In this document: positions 40,979 through 50,727 of the stretch, one piece after another | Layout of the letters: every line of letters starts with the position of its first letter | How positions within the stretch are numbered: position 1 is the first letter of the stretch | Source: Bacillus badius NBRC 15713 | GTDB taxonomy: Bacteria > Bacillota > Bacilli > Bacillales > Domibacillaceae | Reading direction: 5' to 3' | NCBI RefSeq assembly: GCF_001591605.1 | Contig: NZ_BCVF01000017.1 | Span: forward strand, 1 to 64,000 | DNA: 64,000 nt | The notes under the pieces: model-generated | What the model was told of the DNA's origin: nothing | What the model saw: the letters and a program-made list of their open reading frames with translations, nothing else | Databases searched by the model: none | Translations under genes and position numbers: made by a program

Positions 40979-41596
40979 TTAATGAATATCGCGATAGACA
41001 CCGATTACTTTGCCTAGAATAGTAGCATTCGGCAAAATGATTGGCTCCATGGATGAATTTTCAGGCTGAAGCCGGATAAAATCTTTTTCCTTAAAGAAGC
41101 GCTTGACAGTCGCTTCATCTTCTTCGGTCATGGCTACAACAATTTCGCCGTTTTTGGCTGTTTGCTGCTGCCGGACAACCACATAATCACCATCTAAAAT
41201 TCCTGCTTCAATCATGCTGTCACCCATAATTTCAAGCATAAACACATGTTCATCAGCCGGAGCCAAGCGTTCAGGCAAAGGGAAATACTCTTCAATGTTT
41301 TCGATCGCGGTAATCGGCAAGCCTGCTGTCACCTTTCCGATTAACGGCACATTAACTACCTTTTGGCGCGGCACCGCGTCCTCCATTTCCAGTATTTCAA
41401 TAGCGCGCGGCTTCGTTGGATCGCGGCGGATTAATCCTTTGCTTTCCAGCCGGGAAAGATGGCCGTGGACAGTAGAACTGGATGCAAGCCCGACGGCTTC
41501 GCCGATTTCCCGAACGGACGGAGGATAGCCTTTTGCTTTGACTTCCAGCTTGATAAAGTCCAAAATATCCTGCTGCCTCTTCGATAATTTTGTCAT
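40979..41596 (-). CDS. lexA: SOS repressor LexA
   Basis: A 205-residue protein, the usual length in Bacillus. Residues 1-65 are the winged HTH ([20 protein letters not shown]). Residues 80-205 are the S24 self-cleaving domain: cleavage site A91-G92, catalytic S127 in [11 protein letters not shown] and K165 in EATVKRFF. RecA-stimulated cleavage derepresses SOS genes including the divergent yneA. Its own promoter on the minus strand (TTGTAT, 17 bp, TATAAT at 41631-41636) overlaps a SOS box, so it is autoregulated. Confidence 0.97.
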   Translation of the reverse strand: MTKLSKRQQDILDFIKLEVKAKGYPPSVREIGEAVGLASSSTVHGHLSRLESKGLIRRDPTKPRAIEILEMEDAVPRQKVVNVPLIGKVTAGLPITAIENIEEYFPLPERLAPADEHVFMLEIMGDSMIEAGILDGDYVVVRQQQTAKNGEIVVAMTEEDEATVKRFFKEKDFIRLQPENSSMEPIILPNATILGKVIGVYRDIH

Positions 41597-41630
41597 TTGT
41601 CTGCACCTCTTAGATTTGTCTCTTTTCTGT

Positions 41631-41735
41631 ATTATAACATGCTATTTTTCGTGATACAAACATAAGTTCGAATAAAATCTTGACTCAAACAAATGTTCCT
41701 ATTACAATAAAAATAAATATACGAACGAATATTCG
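41631..41735. promoter_or_regulatory. lexA-yneA divergent promoters with three SOS boxes
   Basis: SOS boxes: CAAACATAAGTTCG (41657-41670), CAAACAAATGTTCC (41686-41699) and CGAACGAATATTCG (41722-41735), all close to the Bacillus consensus. yneA promoter: TTGACT (41680-41685), 17 bp, TACAAT (41703-41708), with box 2 inside the spacer. lexA promoter: -10 at 41631-41636 and -35 at 41654-41659 (minus strand), overlapping box 1. Confidence 0.88.
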
Positions 41736-41752
41736 CTTGAAAGGGCTGTTAA

Positions 41753-42076
41753 GTGATGAAAACATTTGTAAAAAACAATTCTTTTGTTCTCTTATTTATG
41801 GCTGTTACAATAATAGCGGGAGCAATGCTGATTTTCAGCGTGAGCGAGGAAGGACTTCCGTATCAAGAAATTACCGTGCAGGAAGGAGACTCGCTTTGGA
41901 GCATTGCTAAACAATACAACAATGCCAAAGACATGAAGGAAGAGGATTTCATTATGTGGGTTCAAAAAGAAAATCAGCTGCATTCTGTGAAAATTTTGCC
42001 TGGTGATACGTTGATTATCCCCGTTGCCTCGCATCCCTCTCACACGGGCGGGCAAGTCGCATTCAAAGGAGAATGA
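41753..42076 (+). CDS. yneA: SOS cell-division inhibitor YneA
   Basis: A 107-residue protein with one N-terminal membrane anchor (FVLLFMAVTIIAGAMLIFSV) and an extracellular LysM domain (ITVQEGDSLWSIAKQY to GDTLIIPVA). In B. subtilis YneA delays septation after DNA damage. Divergent from lexA with three SOS boxes between, and followed by yneB and ynzC as in B. subtilis. GTG 41753 and ATG 41756 are both possible starts after AAAGGG. Confidence 0.93.
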   Translation: MMKTFVKNNSFVLLFMAVTIIAGAMLIFSVSEEGLPYQEITVQEGDSLWSIAKQYNNAKDMKEEDFIMWVQKENQLHSVKILPGDTLIIPVASHPSHTGGQVAFKGE

Positions 42077-42082
42077 GTTTAA

Positions 42083-42739
<657 letters not shown>

Positions 42740-42803
42740 GCAACCCACTTGTTTGTTCGTGCACTTTTTAATACAATAAGGGCAAGAATTAAATGCTGAA
42801 AAG

Positions 42804-42838
42804 AAAGGAGAGCCTGCTAATTGACAATGGATTAGCAG
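42804..42838 (+). promoter_or_regulatory. Hairpin between ribosome binding site and start of ynzC
   Basis: AAAGGAG (42804-42810) is about 38 bases upstream of ATG 42849. In between, CTGCTAAT (42814-42821) pairs perfectly with ATTAGCAG (42831-42838). Folding would bring the site near the start codon, or the site serves a five-codon TTG/ATG frame (TTGACAATGGATTAG) lying in the loop. Confidence 0.5.
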
Positions 42839-42848
42839 CAACCCATGT

Positions 42849-43082
42849 ATGCTTTCTGAAGATAAACTTGCCCGCATTAATGAACTTTCCAAAAAATCAA
42901 AAACGACAGGACTGTCCGCTGAAGAACAAGCAGAACAGGCCAGCCTGCGTCAAGAATATTTAGCAGCTTTTCGTTCATCTATGAAGGATACAGTAGAGGG
43001 AGTGCGTATTTTCGATACTGAAGGAAATGAAGTCACCCCCAAAAAGCTTCAAGATATTCAAAAGCGGAAAAAAATGCATTAA
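42849..43082 (+). CDS. ynzC: DUF896 family protein YnzC
   Basis: A 77-residue helical protein. LARINELSKKSKTTGLSAEE and QASLRQEYLAAFRSSMKD are the DUF896 signature. The product forms a helical hairpin and belongs to the yneA-yneB-ynzC SOS operon in B. subtilis. No normal ribosome binding site precedes the ATG; an AAAGGAG lies far upstream behind a hairpin. Its stop codon is part of a strong terminator. Confidence 0.93.
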   Translation: MLSEDKLARINELSKKSKTTGLSAEEQAEQASLRQEYLAAFRSSMKDTVEGVRIFDTEGNEVTPKKLQDIQKRKKMH

Positions 43083-43108
43083 AAAAGCCGGCAGCTGCCG
43101 GCTTTTTT
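43081..43108 (+). terminator. Terminator of the yneA operon
   Basis: AAAAAAGCCGGCAGCTGCCGGCTTTTTT, a perfect palindrome with a T run. Confidence 0.92.
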
Positions 43109-43170
43109 AATGCATAAACGGAAAGACGAATGAACAAGCGAAACTCTGCTATCAGATATTCGCAGACGTC

Positions 43171-43199
43171 TTGTATAATTTGATAAAGACCTATATATT
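43171..43199 (+). promoter_or_regulatory. Probable sigA promoter of tkt
   Basis: TTGTAT (43171-43176), 17 bp, TATATT (43194-43199), about 38 bases before the start codon. Confidence 0.5.
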
Positions 43200-43237
43200 T
43201 AAGTAGGTACAATATTTGTGAGGAAAGGAAGTTTGCC

Positions 43238-45244
43238 ATGTTTGATAAAGTTGATCAATTAGCAGTGAATACGATCCGCACACTTTCTATAGATGCGATT
43301 GAAAAAGCCAATTCCGGACATCCGGGCTTGCCGATGGGAGCTGCCCCGATGGCTTACACGTTATGGAGCCGGTTTATGAACCACAATCCGAAAAATTCTA
43401 AATGGTTTAACCGCGACCGTTTTGTTTTATCCGCGGGACACGGCTCTATGCTTTTGTACAGCCTGCTGCATTTGTCAGGTTACGATTTATCCATGGATGA
43501 AATTAAAAATTTCCGCCAATGGGGCAGCAAGACGCCAGGACATCCGGAGTACGGACATACAGACGGCGTTGAGGCAACAACAGGCCCGCTTGGACAAGGA
43601 ATTGCTATGTCTGTAGGAATGGCGATGGCAGAAAGACATTTGGCTGCCGTCTATAATAAAGATCAATACAAAGTAGTCAACCATTATACATACACACTTT
43701 GCGGTGATGGAGACTTGATGGAAGGGGTAGCTTCTGAGGCAGCTTCTCTTGCCGGTCATCTAAAGCTGGGCCGTCTAATTGCCCTTTACGATTCCAATGA
43801 CATTTCTCTTGATGGAGATCTTGATAAGTCTTTCTCTGAGAGTGTAGCAGACCGATTTAAAGCATATGGCTGGCAATATCTCCGCGTGGAAAACGGCAAT
43901 GATATGGAGGAGATTGCCAAAGCGATTGAAGAAGCCCAGAAAGATGAAGAGCGTCCGACACTCATTGAAGTGAAAACAGTGATCGGTTACGGTTCTCCTA
44001 ACAAATCAGGCAAGGCAGATGTGCACGGTGCTCCGCTTGGCGAGGATGAACTGAAGCTGACAAAGGATTATTATAAATGGACATTCGAAGAGGATTTTCA
44101 TGTGCCTGAAGAAGTGTATGCCCGCTTCGAGGAATTAATTGTACAAAAAGGAAAAGCGGCTGAACAAGAGTGGGGAAAACTCTTCGAAGAGTATAAAGAG
44201 AAATTCCCAGAGCTTGGCCAGCAGCTTCAAACGGCTATAAATGGTGAATTGGCTAGCGGCTGGGATAAGGATATTCCGAGCTATGAGCCGGGCAAATCGT
44301 TGGCGAGCCGTGCCACATCAGGAGAAGTGCTGAATGCGATCGCGAAAAACCTTCCAACTTTTATTGGTGGTTCAGCGGATTTAGCAGGCTCTAACAAAAC
44401 AAGCATCAAAAATGAGAAGGATTTTTCTGCAATTGCTTATGAAGGTCGCAATATCTGGTTTGGCGTCCGTGAATTCGCAATGGGAGCAGCAATGAACGGG
44501 ATGGCGCTCCATGGCGGCCTTCAAGTATTCGGCGGGACATTCTTCGTGTTCTCTGATTATGTACGCCCGGCAATGCGTCTCTCGGCTCTAATGGGGCTGC
44601 CGGTTACCTATGTTTTCACACATGACAGTATCGCAGTAGGCGAGGATGGACCGACACATGAACCGATCGAGCATTTGTCTGCGCTGCGCTCGATGCCAAA
44701 TCTGTCTGTGATCCGTCCGGCGGATGCTAATGAAACAGCAGTTGCTTGGAAATTAGCTGTTTCTTCCGAATCAACACCGACTGTACTTGTGTTGACTCGC
44801 CAGAATTTACCAACCATCCAAGGCACATCTGAGACAGCTGCAGAAGGAGTCGCAAAAGGGGCATACATTGTGTCAGCGGCCGACAAAGAGACAGCTGACT
44901 TGCTGCTGTTAGCAACCGGCTCCGAAGTGAGCCTGGCTGTGGAAGCGCAACAAGCGCTTAAGCAAGAAGGCATTGATGCTGCGGTTGTCAGCATGCCATC
45001 ATGGGACCGCTTTGAGAAGCAAAGCGCGGAATATAAGCGTTCCGTTCTTCCGAAAGAAGTGAAGAAGCGCCTTGCGATTGAAATGGGTGCGTCTCTTGGC
45101 TGGGAGCGCTATACAGGCGACGAAGGCGATATCATTGCAATCGATCAATTCGGTGCGTCTGCTCCGGGCAATAAAGTAATGGCAGAATACGGATTTACAG
45201 TAGAAAATGTCGTTGCACGGGCAAAAGCCTTACTCCATCAATAA
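43238..45244 (+). CDS. tkt: Transketolase
   Basis: A 668-residue ThDP enzyme of the non-oxidative pentose phosphate pathway, transferring two-carbon units between ketoses and aldoses. [53 protein letters not shown], the ThDP motif [14 protein letters not shown]...[10 protein letters not shown], and [21 protein letters not shown] are diagnostic. Start behind GAGGAAAGGAAG. Monocistronic with its own terminator at 45252-45290, in the B. subtilis-like position between ynzC and sirA. Confidence 0.97.
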   Translation: MFDKVDQLAVNTIRTLSIDAIEKANSGHPGLPMGAAPMAYTLWSRFMNHNPKNSKWFNRDRFVLSAGHGSMLLYSLLHLSGYDLSMDEIKNFRQWGSKTPGHPEYGHTDGVEATTGPLGQGIAMSVGMAMAERHLAAVYNKDQYKVVNHYTYTLCGDGDLMEGVASEAASLAGHLKLGRLIALYDSNDISLDGDLDKSFSESVADRFKAYGWQYLRVENGNDMEEIAKAIEEAQKDEERPTLIEVKTVIGYGSPNKSGKADVHGAPLGEDELKLTKDYYKWTFEEDFHVPEEVYARFEELIVQKGKAAEQEWGKLFEEYKEKFPELGQQLQTAINGELASGWDKDIPSYEPGKSLASRATSGEVLNAIAKNLPTFIGGSADLAGSNKTSIKNEKDFSAIAYEGRNIWFGVREFAMGAAMNGMALHGGLQVFGGTFFVFSDYVRPAMRLSALMGLPVTYVFTHDSIAVGEDGPTHEPIEHLSALRSMPNLSVIRPADANETAVAWKLAVSSESTPTVLVLTRQNLPTIQGTSETAAEGVAKGAYIVSAADKETADLLLLATGSEVSLAVEAQQALKQEGIDAAVVSMPSWDRFEKQSAEYKRSVLPKEVKKRLAIEMGASLGWERYTGDEGDIIAIDQFGASAPGNKVMAEYGFTVENVVARAKALLHQ

Positions 45245-45251
45245 TAAATAC

Positions 45252-45290
45252 AAAAAAGCTGGTTTCGTTTGAAAGAAACCAGCTTTTTTT
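45252..45290 (+). terminator. Terminator of tkt
   Basis: AAAAAAGCTGGTTTC pairs with GAAACCAGCTTTTTT, then T. Confidence 0.92.
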
Positions 45291-45466
45291 GTCTATTCAG
45301 CCGCCCGGCGAAGGCTTGTTTTCAGCGAAATGACCTGCTCCTCTTCTTATAAGGCCAAAGTTACAATGCAATCGACAAAACTAGTGAACGTTTTTTCCAA
45401 AATTCAACAACCTTGACGCCTGTTCCTTTTTATAATAGAGAAAAGGACAAGCAGGAGGTAAAATGG

Positions 45467-45913
45467 ATGAGAAGCTATCAAATTTACTGGATTGGCGAAG
45501 AATTTGCTCATTATTTTTACGGACGTGAACAAAATTTTTTCCAATTGTTTTTTGAAAGCTCCACTAGCCAAAAAAGTGAAAAGAATGTTGTGGAGAAACA
45601 AATTCAATATATTACAAAAGAATTTTCGCTGCGCTCTCTTGCCTCTATTTTGAAAGAAGCATTAATGGACAAAGAAAGCTTTGCCGTTGACAAAAACAAT
45701 TGCTTTACCATTGAGCTTCCGGAAAAGAAAGGCAAGGCTGTTTTGTCCGCTGAAGAAAAGTGCCTTCATTTAAGGGCTAAGGGAAGCTACGAAGCGGAAA
45801 CGGTGTTTTTCTCTTCCTTAAAGAAATTGAATGCTTGCTTGTTTGCTGTTGATTTTGAAAGTAAAAATTACGGTTGGCTTGAACCGATTAAGAAAGAAAA
45901 TTTATTTAAGTAA
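45467..45913 (+). CDS. sirA: Sporulation inhibitor of replication SirA
   Basis: A 148-residue protein. SYQIYWIGEEFAHYFYGRE at the N-terminus and the C-terminal NACLFAVDFESKNYGWLEPI match SirA (YneE). In B. subtilis SirA binds DnaA domain I to block new initiation once sporulation has begun. ATG 45467 sits eight bases after AGCAGGAGG; an upstream extension of the frame has no site. A TTTTGTCGAT (minus strand, near 45369-45378) resembles a Spo0A box, in line with Spo0A control of sirA. Confidence 0.93.
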   Translation: MRSYQIYWIGEEFAHYFYGREQNFFQLFFESSTSQKSEKNVVEKQIQYITKEFSLRSLASILKEALMDKESFAVDKNNCFTIELPEKKGKAVLSAEEKCLHLRAKGSYEAETVFFSSLKKLNACLFAVDFESKNYGWLEPIKKENLFK

Positions 45914-45993
45914 AGAAAATTTCTCTTTCATGTTGTATAATGTCTTTTGGTTTAGTAAACTTTTAGTAGACGACATGAAGGAGGAAGTAGTGT

Positions 45994-46209
45994 ATGTGGT
46001 ATGTACTCGTCGGGATTCTGGCTTTAGCTGCCGGAGTTGCGCTCGGATTTTTTATAGCCCGCAAATACATGATGGACTATTTAAAAAAGAATCCGCCAAT
46101 TAATGAACAAATGCTGCGAATGATGATGATGCAAATGGGAATGAAGCCGTCGCAGAAAAAAATAAATCAAATGATGTCACAAATGAACAAGCAGTTCGAT
46201 AATAAATAA
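45994..46209 (+). CDS. yneF: UPF0154 membrane protein YneF
   Basis: A 71-residue protein with one N-terminal membrane span ([20 protein letters not shown]) followed by the UPF0154 signature [20 protein letters not shown] and a Lys/Met-rich tail. AAGGAGGAAG precedes the start. Conserved next to sirA in Bacillus; function unknown. Confidence 0.94.
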   Translation: MWYVLVGILALAAGVALGFFIARKYMMDYLKKNPPINEQMLRMMMMQMGMKPSQKKINQMMSQMNKQFDNK

Positions 46210-46231
46210 ATCCTTGTCATATAAGGATTTA
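46205..46231 (+). terminator. Terminator of yneF
   Basis: ATAAATCCTT pairs perfectly with AAGGATTTAT around GTCATAT; only a short T stretch follows. Confidence 0.6.
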
Positions 46232-46657
46232 TCGTTTGATTCCATATATTTTTTTCGGACAAGCTTCTTTCAAGAAAAGGTCGAGAAGGTTGATCTTTCT
46301 TTGCAGATATATCCGATATATGCTTTATTTTTCTTATAGCCAGCAAAACCATTTTTTCTGTTGAATGATTCCATTTAATAGGAAAGGTGGTTTTTTTGTT
46401 GAAGCAGCCCAACGAAGGCCTCCGTTGGGCATGATGAACGGCCGAACAACTGCATGGCACGAAATAATGAATAGCCGCAATGAAAGATTTTAATGAAGCG
46501 AAGAAGAGAGTTTTTTCTTCTTCGAATTATGAACGGTACACCGTGTCTTTGGAGATTTATGGGGGAGGGCAGCCAGGAGGCAGCGGTCTATCCATGACGT
46601 TCCTAAGATATGATAGAAGGAGCTGCTTGCATTTGAAGCGTTTAAAAGGCGAATATA
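46232..46657. other. Intergenic region between yneF and ynzD, no supported gene
   Basis: About 430 bp. One clear hairpin, GCCCAACG with CGTTGGGC (about 46408-46429), without a T run. A + strand frame from 46480 runs through the ynzD terminator and has no ribosome binding site, so I do not call it. Confidence 0.5.
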
Positions 46658-46695
46658 AAAATGAGCAGTTGTTTTTGGCAAACCTGCTCATTTTT
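46658..46695 (-). terminator. Terminator of ynzD (bidirectional shape)
   Basis: AAAATGAGCAG (46658-46668) pairs with CTGCTCATTTT, giving T runs on either strand. Confidence 0.75.
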
Positions 46696-46885
46696 AGTTG
46701 GGCAATTGTTTTCTATAGAGGGGAGTTGCAGAGTGAACGTATTTGCGATCGTAGTCATTTAGCAAAAGATCAAGCTCTTGGCTGCATTTGACGGCGAGTG
46801 GAGAGTTTAATCCTTTAATAGTGACAATTTGAAATAGCTCTAACCGCTTTTTCTCGATAGCATCCAGCAAGTCGTCTTTATGCAC
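46694..46885 (-). CDS. ynzD: Spo0E-like aspartyl-phosphate phosphatase YnzD
   Basis: A 63-residue protein. The SQELDLLLNDY motif and the surrounding two-helix layout (LLDAIEKKRLELFQIV) are those of Spo0E-type phosphatases, which remove phosphate from Spo0A and delay sporulation. GTG start with GAAAGGA nine bases upstream. The place between yneF and ccdA on the opposite strand is that of ynzD in B. subtilis. Confidence 0.9.
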   Translation of the reverse strand: MHKDDLLDAIEKKRLELFQIVTIKGLNSPLAVKCSQELDLLLNDYDRKYVHSATPLYRKQLPN

Positions 46886-47095
46886 GGCAGAAAGTCCTTT
46901 CTATGTGATAATGGCTAGAAGTGTATTAGTTTCTCTAGTATACCCAATCTTTTACTTTTTTTCAAAAACAAAGTTATTTTTAATCAAAAAATTTCTTTTT
47001 TCCCAAGTAGAGGCAGACACAAATTATTCATATCTCTTTTTTTCGATTCCTGCTCCAAACTCTGCTACAATATCCATGAAAGGCAGGAGGTATGA

Positions 47096-47803
47096 TTGAA
47101 CGATCTTAACTTTTTTTTAGCTTTTGGCGCAGGGTTTCTCAGCTTTATTTCACCGTGCTGTTTGCCGCTGTATCCCGCATTTCTTTCCTATATTACCGGC
47201 ATGAGCGTCAGTGACTTAAAAAATGAGAATAAAATGCTGCAGCGGAGAAGCTTGTTGCACACATTGTTTTTCTTGTTGGGTTTTTCTTTAATATTTGTTT
47301 CGTTAGGCTTTGCTTCAAGCTTCATCGGCAACGTTTTGTCTCAATATCAAGATTTAATTAGGCAAATCGGCGCTATTTTTATCGTGTTTTTCGGTTTGGT
47401 TGTGACAGGCATTCTGCAGCCGAAATTTATGATGACTGAACGGCGGCTTGAATTTAAAAACCGCCCGAGCGGATATGTAGGCTCCTTGTTAATCGGTTTA
47501 GCATTTGCTGCCGGCTGGACGCCTTGTACGGGTCCGATTTTATTATCGGTTTTTGCGCTTGCTGCAAGCAATCCAGGATCAGGTCTTTTGTATATGATTG
47601 CTTATACGCTTGGTTTTTCCATTCCGTTCTTCATCCTTTCCTTCTTTATCGGCCGCATGAAGTGGATTCGAACTCATAGCGGAGTGATTATGAAGGTGGG
47701 CGGTTACATTATGATTGTCATGGGAGTTGTCCTCTTCTTTGATTGGATGACAAAAATTATTATTTTCCTCAGTCCGTTATTTGGCGGCTTCCAAGGCTTC
47801 TAG
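47096..47803 (+). CDS. ccdA: Cytochrome c biogenesis protein CcdA
   Basis: A 235-residue membrane protein with six spans. [19 protein letters not shown] and [19 protein letters not shown] hold the paired Cys residues that carry electrons from thioredoxin across the membrane for c-type cytochrome maturation and, in Bacillus, spore formation. TTG start seven bases after GGCAGGAGG. It is followed by yneI and ccdC as in B. subtilis. Confidence 0.96.
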   Translation: MNDLNFFLAFGAGFLSFISPCCLPLYPAFLSYITGMSVSDLKNENKMLQRRSLLHTLFFLLGFSLIFVSLGFASSFIGNVLSQYQDLIRQIGAIFIVFFGLVVTGILQPKFMMTERRLEFKNRPSGYVGSLLIGLAFAAGWTPCTGPILLSVFALAASNPGSGLLYMIAYTLGFSIPFFILSFFIGRMKWIRTHSGVIMKVGGYIMIVMGVVLFFDWMTKIIIFLSPLFGGFQGF

Positions 47804-47904
47804 CTTTATCCATTTGCGGATTGCCTTCCTTGGCCGAAACAGGTATATTTAGGATAAAGAGAAACGTTACATTATTTCCCAGAGAAAAGGGAGGCACGTG
47901 GCCG

Positions 47905-48264
47905 GTGGCAGGGGTATTAGTTGTAGATGATACGAAGTTTATGAGGATGGCGTTAGTAGATATGCTGACGAATCTGAATCATCAAGTGCTGGGAGAAGCT
48001 GAAAATGGAGAAGAAGCCATACAAAAATACCGAGCACTGAAGCCAGATATCGTCATCATGGATATTACGATGCCGATTATGAACGGAATCAAAGCATCCG
48101 AAACCATCCTGTCAGAGTTTCCTGAAGCAAAAATTATCATTTGTTCAGCGATGGGACAGCAGAGAATGGTGATGGAGGCAATTGAGGCGGGGGCAAAAGA
48201 CTTTGTTACCAAGCCATTTGATGAGGTTCGTGTGAATGAAGCATTACGCCGTTTGCTTGCTTAA
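47905..48264 (+). CDS. yneI: CheY-like single-domain response regulator YneI
   Basis: A 119-residue receiver domain. VLVVDDTKFMRMALVDML has the acidic pocket, DIVIMDITMPIMNGI the phospho-acceptor Asp, ICSAMG the Thr/Ser position and FVTKPF the conserved Lys. GTG 47905 is set by GGGAGG ten bases upstream. No output domain. Conserved between ccdA and ccdC; partner kinase unknown. Confidence 0.92.
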   Translation: MAGVLVVDDTKFMRMALVDMLTNLNHQVLGEAENGEEAIQKYRALKPDIVIMDITMPIMNGIKASETILSEFPEAKIIICSAMGQQRMVMEAIEAGAKDFVTKPFDEVRVNEALRRLLA

Positions 48265-48296
48265 GCTGTTTTCTGTGAAAACAGCTTTTGTTTTTC
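48263..48296 (+). terminator. Terminator after yneI
   Basis: AAGCTGTTTTC pairs with GAAAACAGCTT around TGT, then TTGTTTTT. It separates yneI from ccdC. Confidence 0.85.
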
Positions 48297-48342
48297 GAAA
48301 GAAAATTGATTATAATAACTTAGCAAATGTAAAAGATAAGGA

Positions 48343-48828
48343 ATGATGAAGATGATGCTTGTTGCTTCATCCGTATTAGCAGTAGTAATGGGAATTACGG
48401 TAATATTCATCCGCATGAAGGCCGCGAAGAAGCCGACTTCGGCTAATAAAATTATGCTGCCTCCCCTGTTTATGAGTACAGGGGCGCTGATGTTTGTCAT
48501 ACCGGAGTTTCGGGTTACTTCTATGGAATTATTAGAGGCTGTGGCCGTAGGCATGCTATTTTCAATTCTATTAATTAAAACATCAAATTTCGAGGTTCGT
48601 GATGAGGATATTTATTTAAAGCGGTCGAAAGCATTTCCGATTATTTTAATCAGCCTGCTGATTGTCCGGATCATCGGCAAAGTGATGTTAAGCTCGACCA
48701 TTGATGTGGGGCAGTTGAGCGGAATGTTTTTTATTCTTGCTTTTGCTATGATTGTTCCATGGCGGATTGCCATGTACCGGCAGTACCGCAGCTTGCGTGC
48801 CACATTAAACCAAGAACGGCTTGATTGA
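48343..48828 (+). CDS. ccdC: CcdC family membrane protein
   Basis: A 161-residue protein with four to five membrane spans (LVASSVLAVVMGITVIFI, LPPLFMSTGALMFVIPEF, AFPIILISLLIVRIIGKVML, LSGMFFILAFAMIVPW). Matches CcdC/YneJ, encoded next to ccdA in Bacillus though not strictly needed for cytochrome c synthesis. Several ATG codons lie within the first five codons; the first follows AAGGA closely, so the exact start is uncertain. Confidence 0.92.
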   Translation: MMKMMLVASSVLAVVMGITVIFIRMKAAKKPTSANKIMLPPLFMSTGALMFVIPEFRVTSMELLEAVAVGMLFSILLIKTSNFEVRDEDIYLKRSKAFPIILISLLIVRIIGKVMLSSTIDVGQLSGMFFILAFAMIVPWRIAMYRQYRSLRATLNQERLD

Positions 48829-48844
48829 AAAACTGAATTTCTTA

Positions 48845-48878
48845 AAAAAGGGCCTGCACATCGCTGCAAGCCCTTTTT
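48845..48878 (+). terminator. Terminator of ccdC
   Basis: AAAAAGGGC-C-TGCA pairs with TGCA-A-GCCCTTTTT. Confidence 0.88.
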
Positions 48879-48947
48879 AAATGGTAATGTTACAAATAGA
48901 TGAATCGCCGGTGACTGCCCCAAGAAGTTTTGCATTCAATGACACTT

Positions 48948-49373
48948 TTAAAACAAGTGTTCATAGGGAGTCATATCAATCTGCATATCATTTAGTTTTT
49001 TGCGCAGAAATTTATGGTCCCTTTTCGGAGTGGCTATGATGTATCCGCGTATCACTAAATCTTGTGTGATTATGTCCGACTTTTCCTCTAACGCCAGTTC
49101 GCCGATTTTTCCGGCGATTTTTTGGCGCGCCACATCCCGAAAAAGTTCAGGCACCGGACTGACTAGCTCTTCCAGTAACTCCTTTTCTGGCTGCTCCCAC
49201 ATGCTTCTCGTTTGATCCACATAGTATTCTTCCCAGTCCATATCTGACTTTCCGTCTTCTTTTGGCAGTCTTTTTAAAAACTTGCGAAACATAAAAAATC
49301 CCCCGATCGCAAAGCTGCCGACCAGGATTACAACCCATATAATTATAAAGTAGGAAAACCAACCTTCCAGCAT
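48948..49373 (-). CDS. yneK: DUF2621 membrane protein YneK
   Basis: A 141-residue protein; ATG at 49371-49373 eight bases after GGAGG. One N-terminal span (YFIIIWVVILVGSFAIGGFF) then a cytoplasmic part with MDWEEYYVDQTRSMWE and GYIIATPKRDHKFLRKKL, the DUF2621/YneK signature. It lies opposite ccdC as in B. subtilis; function unknown. Confidence 0.9.
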   Translation of the reverse strand: MLEGWFSYFIIIWVVILVGSFAIGGFFMFRKFLKRLPKEDGKSDMDWEEYYVDQTRSMWEQPEKELLEELVSPVPELFRDVARQKIAGKIGELALEEKSDIITQDLVIRGYIIATPKRDHKFLRKKLNDMQIDMTPYEHLF

Positions 49374-49581
49374 GGTGCTAACCTCCACATTTCTCTTCTG
49401 TCGCTACTAATTATAGACAAACGCGAAAAGGGATACAACCGTTAATGCAGAGTGTTCTGCTCAAAAGGAGGATGGAAGAAAGAGAATTTAACTATCCGCT
49501 TGCCGACAAGCAGAAAAGCGATTTGCTTTCTCTATAATTTCCGCTACTATGAAAAGAGAGACTTTATTAGAGGTGACAGAA

Positions 49582-50727
49582 TTGAAATTTATACATACGG
49601 CCGACTGGCATTTAGGCAAGCTGGTGCATGGAGTTTATATGACAGAGGAGCAGCGGGAGGTTTTACAGCAATTTGTCAGACTAGTAGAAGAAGAGACGCC
49701 GGATGCAGTAGTGATCGCCGGTGATTTATATGATCGTTCTGTGCCGCCCACCGGCGCTGTCGAGCTGCTGAATGAGATGCTGTTTGCTATTAATGTAGAG
49801 CTGAAAACGCCGATCGTAGCGATTTCCGGCAATCATGACAGTGCTGAGCGGCTGTCCTTTGGCTCTTCCTGGTTCAGGCATAGCCAGTTTTATTTAAAAG
49901 GAAAAGTTGATGATCAATTTTCGCCTGTCCGGATTAATGGAGTGAACTTTTATTGCATTCCTTATGCAGAACCAGGCACCATTCGGCAGCTCTTTGGGGA
50001 CAACTCGATCCATACTCACCAGGGTGCAATGAAGCGCCTGATAGGAAAATTAGAAGAAGAGATGGACTGCAGAGAGCCGAATATATTTGTCGGGCATGCC
50101 TTTGTTCTGGGCGGAAAGACGACAGATTCTGAAAGGACTTTATCCGTCGGAGGGTCCGGCTGTGTAGATGCCGGGCTGTTTGCGCCCTTTAATTATGCAG
50201 CGCTTGGCCATTTGCATAGTCCGGATGCTATTAAGCATGAGAAAGTCCGTTATTCCGGTTCGCTGTTAAAATACTCTTTTTCCGAGGCAAATCAGCGGAA
50301 AAGCGTGTCGATTGTAACAGTTGATGAAAAGGGAGCTGTTTCTATCGAAGAAAGAACGCTTCGTCCAAAGCGGGACATGCGGGTATTAGAGGGGACGCTG
50401 GAAGAGCTGCTGGACCCGGCCCGCATTCAAGCAGAAGCGACAGAAGATTATTTAAAGATCACGCTTCTTGACCGGGGAGCCATCATTGATCCGATGGGTA
50501 AACTGAGGCAGGCTTATCCGAATGTTCTTCATCTCGAAAGGAAGATTGACATGATCGATCAGCGCCAAAAGGAAAGCTACGGAATGAAGCGTGAAGAAAA
50601 AAAAGATGATATCGACTTATTTGCTGATTTTTATAGCGAGATGACGACCGATGATTTTACGCCGGAGAAGAGAAAGCTCATGGAGCGCGTCATTCAAGAA
50701 GCACAGCTGGAGGCGAATCAAAAATGA
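49582..50727 (+). CDS. sbcD: Exonuclease SbcD (Mre11 type)
   Basis: A 381-residue nuclease subunit of SbcCD, which opens hairpins and protein-blocked DNA ends. Phosphoesterase motifs in order: TADWHLGK (residues 5-12), AGDLYDRS near 52, SGNHDSAERL near 88, VGHAFVLGG near 170 and LGHLHSPD near 210. TTG 49582 follows AGAGGTGA and gives the standard MKFIHTADWHLGK start. It overlaps sbcC by four bases. Confidence 0.96.
   Translation: MKFIHTADWHLGKLVHGVYMTEEQREVLQQFVRLVEEETPDAVVIAGDLYDRSVPPTGAVELLNEMLFAINVELKTPIVAISGNHDSAERLSFGSSWFRHSQFYLKGKVDDQFSPVRINGVNFYCIPYAEPGTIRQLFGDNSIHTHQGAMKRLIGKLEEEMDCREPNIFVGHAFVLGGKTTDSERTLSVGGSGCVDAGLFAPFNYAALGHLHSPDAIKHEKVRYSGSLLKYSFSEANQRKSVSIVTVDEKGAVSIEERTLRPKRDMRVLEGTLEELLDPARIQAEATEDYLKITLLDRGAIIDPMGKLRQAYPNVLHLERKIDMIDQRQKESYGMKREEKKDDIDLFADFYSEMTTDDFTPEKRKLMERVIQEAQLEANQK

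Noticed and set aside
46480-46791. 103-codon + strand frame between yneF and ccdA
   Set aside because: It passes through the ynzD terminator and overlaps ynzD, which has a clear Spo0E motif on the other strand.
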